DNA from: Streptomyces sp. NBC_01244 | GTDB taxonomy: Bacteria > Actinomycetota > Actinomycetes > Streptomycetales > Streptomycetaceae | Direction: 5' to 3' | DNA length: 64,000 nt | Assembly: GCF_035987325.1 (NCBI RefSeq) | Contig: NZ_CP108488.1 | Span: 7,192,001 to 7,256,000, forward strand | Shown here: positions 48,809 to 58,366 of the stretch, piece after piece | Layout of the letters: each line of letters starts with the position of its first letter | How positions within the stretch are numbered: position 1 is the first letter of the stretch | Notes under the pieces: model-generated | What the model was told of the DNA's origin: nothing | The model's database searches: none | Seen by the model: the letters and a program-made list of their open reading frames with translations, nothing else | Position numbers and translations under genes: made by a program

Positions 48809-50613
48809 CGGTCGGCTCCAGTCGTCAGTCGCTTGATCGGGGAGGGGGCCTCGTCGTTCTCGGCCCCCCGCATGGTCAGGGCGCGGTAGTTTGGTTGGGA
48901 GGCCAGCAGTTCGCTGTGCGTCCCGACCGCGACCACTTTGCCGTCGACCAGGTACGAGACCTGTGCGGCTTGGTTGAGCATCAGGGGGGAGGTGCTGACG
49001 ACGAGTGTGGTCGCTTCGCGGCGGGCCGTGCGCAGCCGCTCGGCCACCACGGCCTCCGTGTGCGCGTCGAGGGCGGAGGTCGGCTCGACGAGCAGCAGCA
49101 CCTCGGGGTCGGCCAGCAGTGCCCGGACCAGGCGCAGGCGTTGGGCCTGACCACCGGAGAAGTTGCGGGCCCCGTCGTCGAGCCGGGCGGACAGCCCGCC
49201 GGGTTCGAGGTCGAGGATATCCGTGGCCGCCGCGGTGTGAACAGCCGCGGTGATCTCCTCCGGCGACAGCTCAGGGCGTACCCGCACCGCGCTGCCGATG
49301 GTCCCGGAGAACAGGTGGGCGTCGTTGTCGGCCGGCATGATCCGCCGACGCACCTCGGCCAGGTCGATCGCGGACAGCGGCACACCGCCCCAGGTCGCGT
49401 CGGACTCGGTGAACCGGGCGATCCGGTCGACCACGGCGCGGGCCTCGTCCAACCGGGCGGACACCAGTGCCGACATCTGCCCGGAGGGCAAATCGAGCCC
49501 GGAGGCGGGGTCGTGCAGGACCGCCGGTCCGGCCGGGGCGGGCCGATCGCCGCCGTTCTCGATCACGGGCGCGAGAGACAGGATACCGATCACGCGGCGG
49601 GCGGCCACCAGACCGCGGGGCAGGTCGCCGGCCCCCTCGATGAAGAACGCGACCGGCACCAGGAGCGCGGCGACGTAGCCGTACACGGCCACCATGCCGC
49701 CGATGCTGATGGAGCCGTCCGCTGCCATCCGGGCGCTGATCCAGGTGACCGCGGCCAGGAAGACCAGCGGGAGGCCGGCCCCGAAGCCCTGGACCCAGGT
49801 GGTGAAGCCGGCCACGCGGTAGGCGTCCGGCAGCAGCGCCTGCGACTGGTCGCGGAACCGCTTGTTGAAGGTCGCCTTGCCTCCGAGGCCGCCGAGCACG
49901 CCGAGGCCCGAGACTATGTCGCCCATCCGCGCGGTCAGTTGCGCCTGGCGGTCCCGGTAGTCCCCCTCCGCGCCGTGCAGTTTGCCGAGCAGCGGTCCCA
50001 CCGTCACCGCCAGCAGTGGGACGCCGAGCAGCACGACGGCGGCCAGGACGCCCGAGATGGTGGAGAGCAGAACGGCGGTGATCGCGTACGCGAGGACCGA
50101 GCCGACGCCCGGGCCGGCGATGGTCAGCGTCATGGCGATCCGGATCGTGTCCCCGGTCTGCAGCTGGGCCAGCTCACCGGTGGACACCCGTTGCGGCAGG
50201 ACGGCGCCGAGCCGTGCCACCTGACGGACGAGTAGCTGAGTGGTCCGGTAGGAGCCGTCCACCCGTACCAGGGTCATGGTTCGGTGCCGCAGGATGCCAA
50301 GCCAGGCGATGCCTGCGCCGGTGACCAGGGTTGCCGCAGCCCACAGCAGGAGCGCGTCGGTGTCCCGCTTCCCCAGCCCTTGGTCGATGGCCTGTTGCAG
50401 GAAGTAGGGAGGCAGCATGAGCGCGCACATCCACAGCGTGCTCCACAGGGAGCCGAGCAGGACCCGTCCGCGCTGCATCCTGACCAGCCACCACAGGTAG
50501 TGCCAGGGGCTGCGGCACTCGGGGTCTCCCGGGTCTGTGTACGGCACCCGGTGGTCGTGGGTGTACCGCTTGAGTCCGTCGGTGGACTGCCGAGCATGGT
50601 CCGTGATGGTCAT
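48805..50613 (-). CDS. ABC exporter half-transporter (canonical signature, degenerate Walker A/B)
   Basis: A 602-residue ABC exporter subunit with N-terminal membrane region (about 55-330) and an NBD. The Walker A position reads LPSGQMSALVSARLDEA and lacks the GKS/T core. The signature NFSGGQAQRL is canonical. Walker B reads LLLVEPTSALD, so the catalytic Glu position is Pro. The partner encoded just downstream has the reverse set of defects. Together they can build one complete and one dead ATP site, as in known asymmetric heterodimeric exporters. The start overlaps the NRPS A-PCP stop by one base. Confidence 0.92.
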   Translation of the reverse strand: MTITDHARQSTDGLKRYTHDHRVPYTDPGDPECRSPWHYLWWLVRMQRGRVLLGSLWSTLWMCALMLPPYFLQQAIDQGLGKRDTDALLLWAAATLVTGAGIAWLGILRHRTMTLVRVDGSYRTTQLLVRQVARLGAVLPQRVSTGELAQLQTGDTIRIAMTLTIAGPGVGSVLAYAITAVLLSTISGVLAAVVLLGVPLLAVTVGPLLGKLHGAEGDYRDRQAQLTARMGDIVSGLGVLGGLGGKATFNKRFRDQSQALLPDAYRVAGFTTWVQGFGAGLPLVFLAAVTWISARMAADGSISIGGMVAVYGYVAALLVPVAFFIEGAGDLPRGLVAARRVIGILSLAPVIENGGDRPAPAGPAVLHDPASGLDLPSGQMSALVSARLDEARAVVDRIARFTESDATWGGVPLSAIDLAEVRRRIMPADNDAHLFSGTIGSAVRVRPELSPEEITAAVHTAAATDILDLEPGGLSARLDDGARNFSGGQAQRLRLVRALLADPEVLLLVEPTSALDAHTEAVVAERLRTARREATTLVVSTSPLMLNQAAQVSYLVDGKVVAVGTHSELLASQPNYRALTMRGAENDEAPSPIKRLTTGADR

Positions 50614-53069
50614 CAGTCTGTTTCCTCAGGTTGGGTCCGGCAAAACTCGGCCGCCTGTGGGCGGCGGTCGGGCGCGTCGGTCGAGCGGAGCGCCGCGGCG
50701 AGCTCACGCGGTGTGGCGTGGCGCATCAGCAGCCGCAATGAGACGTTGGCGAAGCCCTCGTCACGGAGCGCGCCGACGATGGTCACGGCGGCGATCGAGT
50801 CGCCCCCGGCGTCGTAGAAGTCGTCGTCCGGCCCAACCGGAAGTCCCAGGACCTCCGACCAGATCCGCCCGACCAGCCCGGTCACGCCGCCGTCCTGATC
50901 TTCCGTGCCCGGCGCGCGGTCCGCGGCCGGTCCGCCGGAGCGGGGGAGCGGCAGGGCTGACACGTCCAGCTTGCCGTTGACGGTAACCGGCAGCCGGGGG
51001 AGGGCCGTGCAGGTCGCGGGCACCATGTAAGTCGGCAGCACGCGGGCCGTGCCGCGTCGCACGGTGTCGGCGTCGCCACCGTTGAGTACCACGTAGGCGT
51101 CGAGCCGGTGGGCTGGCAAACCGCCGTCACCGGCCGCCCGGACGACCACGGCGGCAGCGGTGACGTGCGGCTGCTCCAGCAACACCGCGCGGATCTCGTT
51201 CAGCTCGATCCGGAACCCGCGCACCTTGACCTGCGAGTCGATCCGGCCCAGGTGGTCGATCGTGCCGTCCGGGCGCAGCCGGCCGAGGTCTCCGCTGCGG
51301 TAGCACCGGTCCCCCGCGGAGCCGCTGTCTGGAGGGAAGCGTTCGGAGGTCAGTTCGGGGCGGTTGAGATAGCCCTCGGCCAGGCCCGCTCCGCCGACCA
51401 GGATCTCGCCCGCGACGCCGGGCGGAAGAGTCCGGCCGTGGTCGTCGACGATCCTGACCGACCAGCCGGGAAGCGGTCGGCCGACCGACCTGGTTGCACG
51501 CGCCGCGTTCTCCGGCGTGAGCGTCCCGGCAGTGACGTGCACCGTAGTTTCGGTGATCCCGTACATGTTGACCATCCGGCAGGTCCGCGCCGGATGACGC
51601 TCGAACCAGGGCAGGAGCACCTGGGCGTCCAGCGGCTCACCACCGAAGACGACCAGCCTCAGTGCCAGGTCGGCGGGGTTCCGGCGGTCCGCCTCGGCCA
51701 ACTGGGCGAAGGCCGACGGGGTCTGGTTGAGCACCGATACCCGCTCCTCGGCAAGCAGCCCGAGAAACGCCTCCGGGTCACGCGAGACCGGATGGGTGAC
51801 GACGACCAGACGCCCGCCGGTGAGTAGGCAGCCCCAGATCTCCCAGACGGAGAAGTCGAAGGCGATGGAGTGGAAGAACGTCCAGACGTCCGCCGGGCCG
51901 AAGCCGTACTCGTCCCTGGTCGCGGCGACCAGGGACAGCACGCTGCGGTGGCGGACGACGACGCCCTTCGGTCGGCCGGTGGAGCCGGAGGTGTAGATGA
52001 CGTACGCGCCGTCTTCCGGTCGCGGCGCGCCTCCCGTGTCCGGCGCCGCCGTCCGGTCGGCCTCGGTCGCCAGCTCCTGCGGACGGGCGTACGGCAGGCC
52101 GGCCGGAGCCGGGAAGTTGTCCCGGTCGGTCAGGACGAGGACGAGGCCCGCGTCGTCGGCCGAGTAACGCAGGCGCTCGGCCGGGTAGCCCGGGTCCAGG
52201 GGGACGTAGCAGGCGCCGGCTTTGAGGACGGCCAGCACTCCGACCACCAGTTCCACCCCGCGCTCCAGGCAGAGTCCGACCCGGTCGCCCGGGCGGACGC
52301 CCGCGGCCCGGAGGCCTCGCGCCAGGCGGTCCGCCGATCTCCGCAGCTCGGCGTAGGTCAGCGAGGTCGTGGCATCGCAGACCGCCACCGCGCCGGGGTG
52401 GGCCATGGCGACCGCGTCGAAGGCGGTCGGCAAGGAGGCCTCCGCCCACGCCGGGAGCGGCTCCCCCTGCCCGAGCGCGCGTACGGCGGTCTCCTCGGCG
52501 TGGTCGAGCAGCCGGAGCTCGTCGACGGTGGTGTCCGGTGCGGAGACGGCGTCCTGGTGGGCCCGGATGACGTGGCCCGCCCACTGGTGAGCCATGGCTG
52601 CCTGCAACACCCTTGGTTCGTAGCGGACTTGCAGCCGGGGCTCGTGCTCCGTGCCGGTGTAGGGCCGCAGCACCAGAGCGGGGGCAACGGTGACCGGGGA
52701 GGAGACGGCGAAGGCGCCACCGTGCCGCCGGACGAGATCCAGCACGGGCCGTGCGGCCTCGGTGTAGCGCTGTGCGACGGCGCTCAGCCGGTCGGCGGCG
52801 TCGGCCACGCCGTCCGGGCAGCGCACCGGCTCGGCCGGTCCGCCGTCGGGACCGGGAAGCAGGTGCACCACGGGCCGGGCCTCCGGGTTGTACCGGTGCA
52901 GCACGGCGGCGAGCGCCGCGAACCAGGCCGCGGGGTCGACGGAGGTACCCGGCGGCAGAGCCAGGTCGTGGACGTCCGCGGGGCCGGCCGCCTCGGTGTC
53001 GCCCAGGCCCCAGCTGAGGGGGCAGTCGGCCGCCGTGCCGCGGTTGGCGGATCCGAGGGCGGAGCTCAT
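50613..53069 (-). CDS. NRPS A-PCP didomain, threonine-like code
   Basis: An 818-residue protein. Residues 1-195 resemble the end of a condensation domain but have no HHxxxDG. The A domain spans about 210-705 with TSGSTGRPKG near 360. The ten code residues, aligned by eye to GrsA, are D405, F406, W409, S452, V474, G476, M502, V510, H511, K700 (DFWSVGMVHK), two positions from the common Thr code DFWNIGMVHK. The PCP Ser is 758 in GGDSIAAV. There is no own functional C domain, which fits use of the trailing C domain of the preceding C-A-PCP-C protein. ATG 53069 overlaps the thioesterase stop. Confidence 0.9.
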   Translation of the reverse strand: MSSALGSANRGTAADCPLSWGLGDTEAAGPADVHDLALPPGTSVDPAAWFAALAAVLHRYNPEARPVVHLLPGPDGGPAEPVRCPDGVADAADRLSAVAQRYTEAARPVLDLVRRHGGAFAVSSPVTVAPALVLRPYTGTEHEPRLQVRYEPRVLQAAMAHQWAGHVIRAHQDAVSAPDTTVDELRLLDHAEETAVRALGQGEPLPAWAEASLPTAFDAVAMAHPGAVAVCDATTSLTYAELRRSADRLARGLRAAGVRPGDRVGLCLERGVELVVGVLAVLKAGACYVPLDPGYPAERLRYSADDAGLVLVLTDRDNFPAPAGLPYARPQELATEADRTAAPDTGGAPRPEDGAYVIYTSGSTGRPKGVVVRHRSVLSLVAATRDEYGFGPADVWTFFHSIAFDFSVWEIWGCLLTGGRLVVVTHPVSRDPEAFLGLLAEERVSVLNQTPSAFAQLAEADRRNPADLALRLVVFGGEPLDAQVLLPWFERHPARTCRMVNMYGITETTVHVTAGTLTPENAARATRSVGRPLPGWSVRIVDDHGRTLPPGVAGEILVGGAGLAEGYLNRPELTSERFPPDSGSAGDRCYRSGDLGRLRPDGTIDHLGRIDSQVKVRGFRIELNEIRAVLLEQPHVTAAAVVVRAAGDGGLPAHRLDAYVVLNGGDADTVRRGTARVLPTYMVPATCTALPRLPVTVNGKLDVSALPLPRSGGPAADRAPGTEDQDGGVTGLVGRIWSEVLGLPVGPDDDFYDAGGDSIAAVTIVGALRDEGFANVSLRLLMRHATPRELAAALRSTDAPDRRPQAAEFCRTQPEETD

Positions 53070-53779
53070 CGGTTCTCCCGGGTGGCGGCCGGCGCGGTCG
53101 ATGCGAGGAGCAGTCGCAACAGGTCGGGTGCCTGCTCCGTCAGGTACATGTGGCCGCCGGGGAGTTCGACGGAGTCGAAGCCCTCGCTGGTGGCAGCCGC
53201 CCAGCCGAGCACGTCGGTCGCGCTGACGAGCTCGTCGTCCGTGCCGCGGATCGCGGTGATCGGTACCGAGATCCGCTCGGCCGGGTCGTGACGGTAGTTC
53301 TCGTACATCTCCACGTCCGCGCGGAGGGTTGGGAGGATGAGCTTCCGCATCTCCGGGTCGGCCAGCGCGGGGTGGCGGTAGCCCGCGAAATCCTCGACGC
53401 GGGCGAGGAAGTCCGCTGCGGGCAGCCCGGTGGCGCGGTGTGGTGGCGGCACCTCCGGGCCCCGGGCGCCGCTGACGAACAGGCGGACGACCTCGGTCCC
53501 GGTCTCGGCGAGCAGCGCACGGGCCAGGGCGTAGGCGAGCACACCGCCGCTGCTGTGACCGAAGACCGCCACCCGGGTGCCGGCCACTCGCTCGGCGGTC
53601 TCGGCCAGCACGAAGCGGACGGCCTCCGCGACCTCGTGCACTGGAGCCGCCTCGATCAGCCGCTCCCGTCCGGGCAGGAGCACCGGGACCACCTCGATAC
53701 CGGGCACGGCCAGCCTCCGCCACGGGCGGAAGAACGCGGTGCCCGCCCCGGCGAAAGGGCAGCAGATGATTGACAGCAT
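53066..53779 (-). CDS. Type II thioesterase
   Basis: A 237-residue alpha/beta hydrolase of the GrsT/TEII type. Nucleophile Ser76 is in FGHSSGG; the acid is in IRGTDDELVS and the His in LPGGHMYL. The N-terminal CCPFAGAGTAFFRPW is the usual TEII opening. It removes misprimed groups from carrier proteins. The frame is open from GTG 53857, but the family begins at MLSIICCPFAG, so ATG 53779 is used. It overlaps the A-PCP gene by ATGA. Confidence 0.93.
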   Translation of the reverse strand: MLSIICCPFAGAGTAFFRPWRRLAVPGIEVVPVLLPGRERLIEAAPVHEVAEAVRFVLAETAERVAGTRVAVFGHSSGGVLAYALARALLAETGTEVVRLFVSGARGPEVPPPHRATGLPAADFLARVEDFAGYRHPALADPEMRKLILPTLRADVEMYENYRHDPAERISVPITAIRGTDDELVSATDVLGWAAATSEGFDSVELPGGHMYLTEQAPDLLRLLLASTAPAATRENR

Positions 53780-53843
53780 GGATCCCACGGTTTTCTCGAT
53801 CTCTCCTTGGACGGTGGCACCGAACCGGGCCGGCTCTGCGGAG

Positions 53844-56800
53844 TCAGGCGACCGCACTCTCGGTCACCTCACTCAGTCTCAGCTCGGGGTTCCTCGCCAC
53901 GGATTCGAGCACTCGTGCGTACCGTCCGAGGAGCTCCTGCGCCGTGCCGGCACTGACGAGGTCGACCGCGTAGGTCAGGTTGATGTCCACCTCACCCTGG
54001 TGGGCGCCGGCCTGGGGCTGGTCGATGACCTCGAAGCGGACGGGAAAGCGCGCGAAGTCGTCCGGAACGTTGCCGAGGTCGACGGTGAGCCCGGGCAGCC
54101 TGATGGCCGGGGCACGATTGTTCTGGAAGGCGAGCATCACCTGGAAGAAGGGGATCCGCCCGATGTCACGGGCCGGGTTGAGAGCCTGGACGAGATGGTC
54201 GAAGGGGACGTCCTGGTGGGCGTAGGCCGCGGTGTCCGTGCTACTGACCCGGCCGAGCAACTCCCGGAAGGTGGGGTCGCCCGAGGTGTCGGTCCGTAGC
54301 ACCAGGGTGTTGACGAAGAAGCCGACCAGGTGTTCCAAGGCGTCGTCGGTCCGGCCCGCCACCGCCGTGCCGACGGCCAGGTCGGTGCCGTGCCCGGAGC
54401 CCGTGAGGACTGCCAGCAGAGCGGCGTGGAACACCATGAACGGGCTGACGCCGGCGTCGCGGGCCAGACCGCGCAGGGCAGACCCGGCGACGGCGCCGAT
54501 CCGGGTCCGGACGGTCACGCCCAAGGGCAGCTCCGAGCTGAGCCGGCCCGGCGGCCACTGCTCCGGGAGGCCCGCCAGCTCGCGCTGCCAGAACCGGACC
54601 TGCCGGCTGGTCTCGCTGTCCGGATCGGCCGGGTCCCCGAGCAGGCGCCGATGCCAGAGCGTGTAGTCGGCGTACTGCACCGTCAGGGCGGGCACGGCCG
54701 GTGCGTCGCCCGCGCTGCGTGCCGCGTAGGCCGCGGCCGTGTCGCGAGCCAGTGGCACCAGCGACCACCCGTCGCAGGCGATGTGGTGGACGGTGAGCAG
54801 CAGTACGTGACGCCGTGCGCCGATCCGGAAGAGGTGGGCGGTGAGCGGCGAGTCGAAGGTCAGGTCGAACGGCTTGCGCGAGGCCGATGCCAGCTCGGCG
54901 GTCAGCTCCTGCTCGGTGACGGCGGTCACCGGTAGCTCGACCGGGCTCTCCTCGGGGTCGAGGACGATCTGCTGCGGGGTGCCGTCCCAGTCCGGGTACA
55001 CGGTGCGCAGGCTCTCGTGCCCGGCCACCAGGTCGTTCAGGGCGAGCTCCAACGCGGCAACGTTCAGCTCGCCGTCCAGCCGGATGGCGGCGGAGAGGCT
55101 CTCGCCGCCGCGCGAACCGTGGAGCCGGTTTAGGAACCACAGCCGCTGCTGCACCGGACTGAGCGGGATCACCTCCGGGCGGTTCTCAGGGCGCAGGGTG
55201 GGCCGGACGCGGCCCGATCCGGACTCCAGACGCAGGGCGAGCTGGGCGGTGGTCGGAGCCTCGAACACGGTCCGCAGGTCCACCTCGACCCCGAGCTCCG
55301 CGCGGATCCGGCTGACCAGCCGGGTGGCCAGCAGCGAGTGCCCGCCCAGGTCGAAGAACGAGTCCTCCGCGGTGACCTGACCGAGGCCGAGCACCCGGGC
55401 GAACACGCGGCAGAGCACCTCCTCGGTACGACCACGCGGAGCCCGGCCCCGTGAGAGTGCCCCGAAGTCCGCGGTCGGCAGCGCATCACGGTCGATCTTG
55501 CCGCTCGGGGTCATCGGGATCGCGTCCACGGGAACCACCATCGATGGCACCATGTGCTCCGGCAGCTGCCGCCGCACCGCGTCCCGCAGCTCCGACGGGA
55601 CCGGATCCGGCCCGTCGTCGGCGGCAGTGACGAACGCGACAAGGCGCCGTTCGCCGTGCTGGTCGAGCTGGTCCACCACCACTGCGTGGCCGACCAGCGG
55701 GTGTGCGCCGAGCACCGCTTCGACCTCGCCGGGCTCGACCCGCACGCCGCGGATCTTCACCTGGCGGTCGGCGCGTCCGTGGTACTCGAGGCTGCCGTCC
55801 GCGCGGCGGCGGACCAGGTCGCCGGTTCGGTACATGCGCTCGCCGCCCGGGCTGAAGGGGCAGTCCAGGAAACGCTCGGCCGTCAGCGAGGGCTGGCCCA
55901 GGTAGCCCTCGGCCAGGCCCGCACCGGCGAGGTAGAGCTCGCCGGTCACACCGTCCGGCAGCAGACGCCGCCAAGAGTCCAGGACGAGAGCCCGGGTGTT
56001 CCAGATCGGGTGCCCCAGGGCGACGTCGGTTTGAGCGTCGCAGACCGAGAACAGGCTGTCCGCGCACGCCTCGGACGCGCCGTAGAAGTTGACCAGCCGG
56101 GAGCCCGGGAGCAGCCTCGTGAAACGTGCCACCAGGTCTGCGGGCAGCGCTTCGCCACTGGAGATCCAAAGCCGGCAGGACGTCAGATCGGCGTCCCGGG
56201 AATCGGCGTCGTCCAGGATCGCCCTCAGCAGACTGGGCACGACCGTGATGCGGTTCTCGCCGAGCTGCCCAATCAGGTCGACCAGAGCACTCGCACTGCG
56301 CGCCGTGGCGTCGTCGACGAGAGCCAGCCGCGCGCCCGCGATCAGCGCGCTCAGCAGCTCCATGGAGCCGTCGACGAAGCTCAGAGTGGTCTTCGCCACC
56401 ATGGTCTCGTCAGGCCGGAAGCCGAACTCGGTGGTGTACCAGGCGATCCGGTTGAGCACGGCGCGATGGCTCGCGACCACACCCTTGGGGCGGCCGGTCG
56501 AGCCGGAGGTGTAGATGATCGACGCGGCCTCGTCGGCCGCCCGGCTGGTGACCGGGGCTTCTCCGCTGAGATCGGCGTCAGACCTGCCCGCCACCGCTGC
56601 CGTGAAGCCGTCCGGGACACCGGGGACGGCCAGGACGGCGGCGGCGCCGCCCCAGGGAGTCCGGTCGGCTCCCTCGGTGGCGATCACCACGGTCGGCGCG
56701 GCGTCCTCCATCATGAAGCGGATTCGGTGAGCCGGCAGGCCCGGGTCCATCGGCACGTAGGCGGCGCCGCTCTTCAGCACCGCGACCAGGGCGACGACCA

Positions 56801-58361
56801 GGTCGGCCGATCTGGGCAGCAGCAGTGCGACGCGTCGGCCCACGCCGGCCCCCGCCTCGACGAGCTTCCGGGCCAACCGGTTGGCTCGGGAGTTGAGTTC
56901 GCGGTAGGTGACCTGCTGAGCACTGAACTGCAGCGCCACCGCGTCCGGAGTCCGGGCCACCTGGCGCTCGAACTCGTCGGCCAGGGTGCCCGGCGGCACC
57001 GGGCGGGTCTCGCCGTCGCCTGCGGCGACGAGCTGTGCGCGTTCCTCGGCCGACAGCCCGTCCACCTCTGCCACCGTACGGGCGGTGCCCTCGGCGACCA
57101 CGGTGGCCATCCGGACCAGCCGCCGGGCCCAGGTGTCCATGTCGTCTGCGGAGAGGAAGCCCGGTCGGTGGGTGAGCCGGAGTTCCATGCTGGTGCCCGG
57201 CACCACCGTGAGGCTCAGGGGATAGTGCGTCGAATCCTGGATGTCCGCGTTCACCAGCCGCAGTCCCGGAGCGAGTTCGTCTCCCGCTGCGGCGTTCACC
57301 GGGTAGTTCTCGAAGGCGATCACGGTGTCGAACAGGGTCGGCCTGGCCAGTGCCCGTTGCAGGGCCGCCAGGTCGGCGTGGTGGTGGGGGAGCAGGTCGG
57401 CCTGCACTTGGTGCAGGCGTGCGAAGTAGTCGCGCAGCGGCTCGTCGGCCTGGAGCCGCACCGGCAGTGGCACGGTGTTGGCCAGCAGGCCGACGAGGGA
57501 CTGCACTCCGGGCAGGTCGGGTGAACGCCCGGAGACCACCGTTCCCAGTACGACCTCCTCGCTGTTGGTGAGCCGCGCGAGGAACAGCGCCCAGATGCCC
57601 TGCACCACCGTGTTCAGCGTGGTTTGGCAATTGCGCGCGATCTCACCGAGCGCGGCCGTCGGGCCGGCGGGAATCCGTACGGTGACGGTCTCGGGGCGTT
57701 CGGGCACCACGACGCCCGCGAGGTCGGGTGCAACCAGGCCCGGCTCGACGCCGGACAGCGCCGCCTGCCAGGCGGCCAGGGCGGTGTCGGTGTCCTGGCT
57801 GCCCAGCCACTGGTGGTAGGCGAGATACGGGGCGGCCGACGGCAACGCTCCGACGTCGCCCTTCTGGCTGTACGCGTGGAAGACCTCCTGCACCAGGAGG
57901 GGGTAGGACCAACCGTCGAGTACCAGGTGATGGTTGGTCAGGACGAGGGTGTGCTCCGAGCCGCCGTTGCGGATCAGGAGGAAGCGCAGCAGCGGCGGCC
58001 GCGCGAGGTCGAACGGCCGCGCCCGCTCAGTGGCGAGCAGGGCCCGCCGCCGGGCGGCCCGGCTGTTCTCGTTCAGGTCGCTGAGGTCCTCCTCGGACCA
58101 GGGCGCGTCGGCACCCCGCACGACGAACTGGATCGGGTCACCGTCGGGCCGGCCGCGGAAGCCGGCCCGCAGCGCCTGGTGCCGTGCCACGACGACGGCG
58201 CAGGCCCGCCTGAGGAGCGCCGTGTCCAGCGGGCCGGACAGGTCCAGGGTGAGCTGCGCGGTGTAGACGTCCGCGGCCCGGTCGGCGACGCGGGCGTGGA
58301 AGTAGAGCCCCGATTGCAGTGGGGTGAGCGGGTAGATCTGCTCCAGTGTGGATGAACGCAT
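53844..58361 (-). CDS. NRPS C-A-PCP-C, beta-alanine-like code
   Basis: A 1,505-residue NRPS. C1: HHLVLDG at 144-150, opening IYPLTPLQSGLYFH as in domains that accept D-residues or follow E domains. A: TSGSTGRPKG near 618-627. By eye to GrsA the code is V, D, M, L, I, S, F, A, D plus K955 (VDMLISFADK), with V235/D236, I-S and A-D-K shared with the known beta-alanine code VDWVISLADK and Asp shifted as for beta-amino acids. PCP Ser1009 in GGHSLLAT. C2: HHIACDG at 1192-1198, LCL-like. It starts 5 bases after the C-PCP-E stop. The trailing C2 pairs logically with the separate A-PCP protein. Confidence 0.92.
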   Translation of the reverse strand: MRSSTLEQIYPLTPLQSGLYFHARVADRAADVYTAQLTLDLSGPLDTALLRRACAVVVARHQALRAGFRGRPDGDPIQFVVRGADAPWSEEDLSDLNENSRAARRRALLATERARPFDLARPPLLRFLLIRNGGSEHTLVLTNHHLVLDGWSYPLLVQEVFHAYSQKGDVGALPSAAPYLAYHQWLGSQDTDTALAAWQAALSGVEPGLVAPDLAGVVVPERPETVTVRIPAGPTAALGEIARNCQTTLNTVVQGIWALFLARLTNSEEVVLGTVVSGRSPDLPGVQSLVGLLANTVPLPVRLQADEPLRDYFARLHQVQADLLPHHHADLAALQRALARPTLFDTVIAFENYPVNAAAGDELAPGLRLVNADIQDSTHYPLSLTVVPGTSMELRLTHRPGFLSADDMDTWARRLVRMATVVAEGTARTVAEVDGLSAEERAQLVAAGDGETRPVPPGTLADEFERQVARTPDAVALQFSAQQVTYRELNSRANRLARKLVEAGAGVGRRVALLLPRSADLVVALVAVLKSGAAYVPMDPGLPAHRIRFMMEDAAPTVVIATEGADRTPWGGAAAVLAVPGVPDGFTAAVAGRSDADLSGEAPVTSRAADEAASIIYTSGSTGRPKGVVASHRAVLNRIAWYTTEFGFRPDETMVAKTTLSFVDGSMELLSALIAGARLALVDDATARSASALVDLIGQLGENRITVVPSLLRAILDDADSRDADLTSCRLWISSGEALPADLVARFTRLLPGSRLVNFYGASEACADSLFSVCDAQTDVALGHPIWNTRALVLDSWRRLLPDGVTGELYLAGAGLAEGYLGQPSLTAERFLDCPFSPGGERMYRTGDLVRRRADGSLEYHGRADRQVKIRGVRVEPGEVEAVLGAHPLVGHAVVVDQLDQHGERRLVAFVTAADDGPDPVPSELRDAVRRQLPEHMVPSMVVPVDAIPMTPSGKIDRDALPTADFGALSRGRAPRGRTEEVLCRVFARVLGLGQVTAEDSFFDLGGHSLLATRLVSRIRAELGVEVDLRTVFEAPTTAQLALRLESGSGRVRPTLRPENRPEVIPLSPVQQRLWFLNRLHGSRGGESLSAAIRLDGELNVAALELALNDLVAGHESLRTVYPDWDGTPQQIVLDPEESPVELPVTAVTEQELTAELASASRKPFDLTFDSPLTAHLFRIGARRHVLLLTVHHIACDGWSLVPLARDTAAAYAARSAGDAPAVPALTVQYADYTLWHRRLLGDPADPDSETSRQVRFWQRELAGLPEQWPPGRLSSELPLGVTVRTRIGAVAGSALRGLARDAGVSPFMVFHAALLAVLTGSGHGTDLAVGTAVAGRTDDALEHLVGFFVNTLVLRTDTSGDPTFRELLGRVSSTDTAAYAHQDVPFDHLVQALNPARDIGRIPFFQVMLAFQNNRAPAIRLPGLTVDLGNVPDDFARFPVRFEVIDQPQAGAHQGEVDINLTYAVDLVSAGTAQELLGRYARVLESVARNPELRLSEVTESAVA

Positions 58362-58366
58362 GACGG

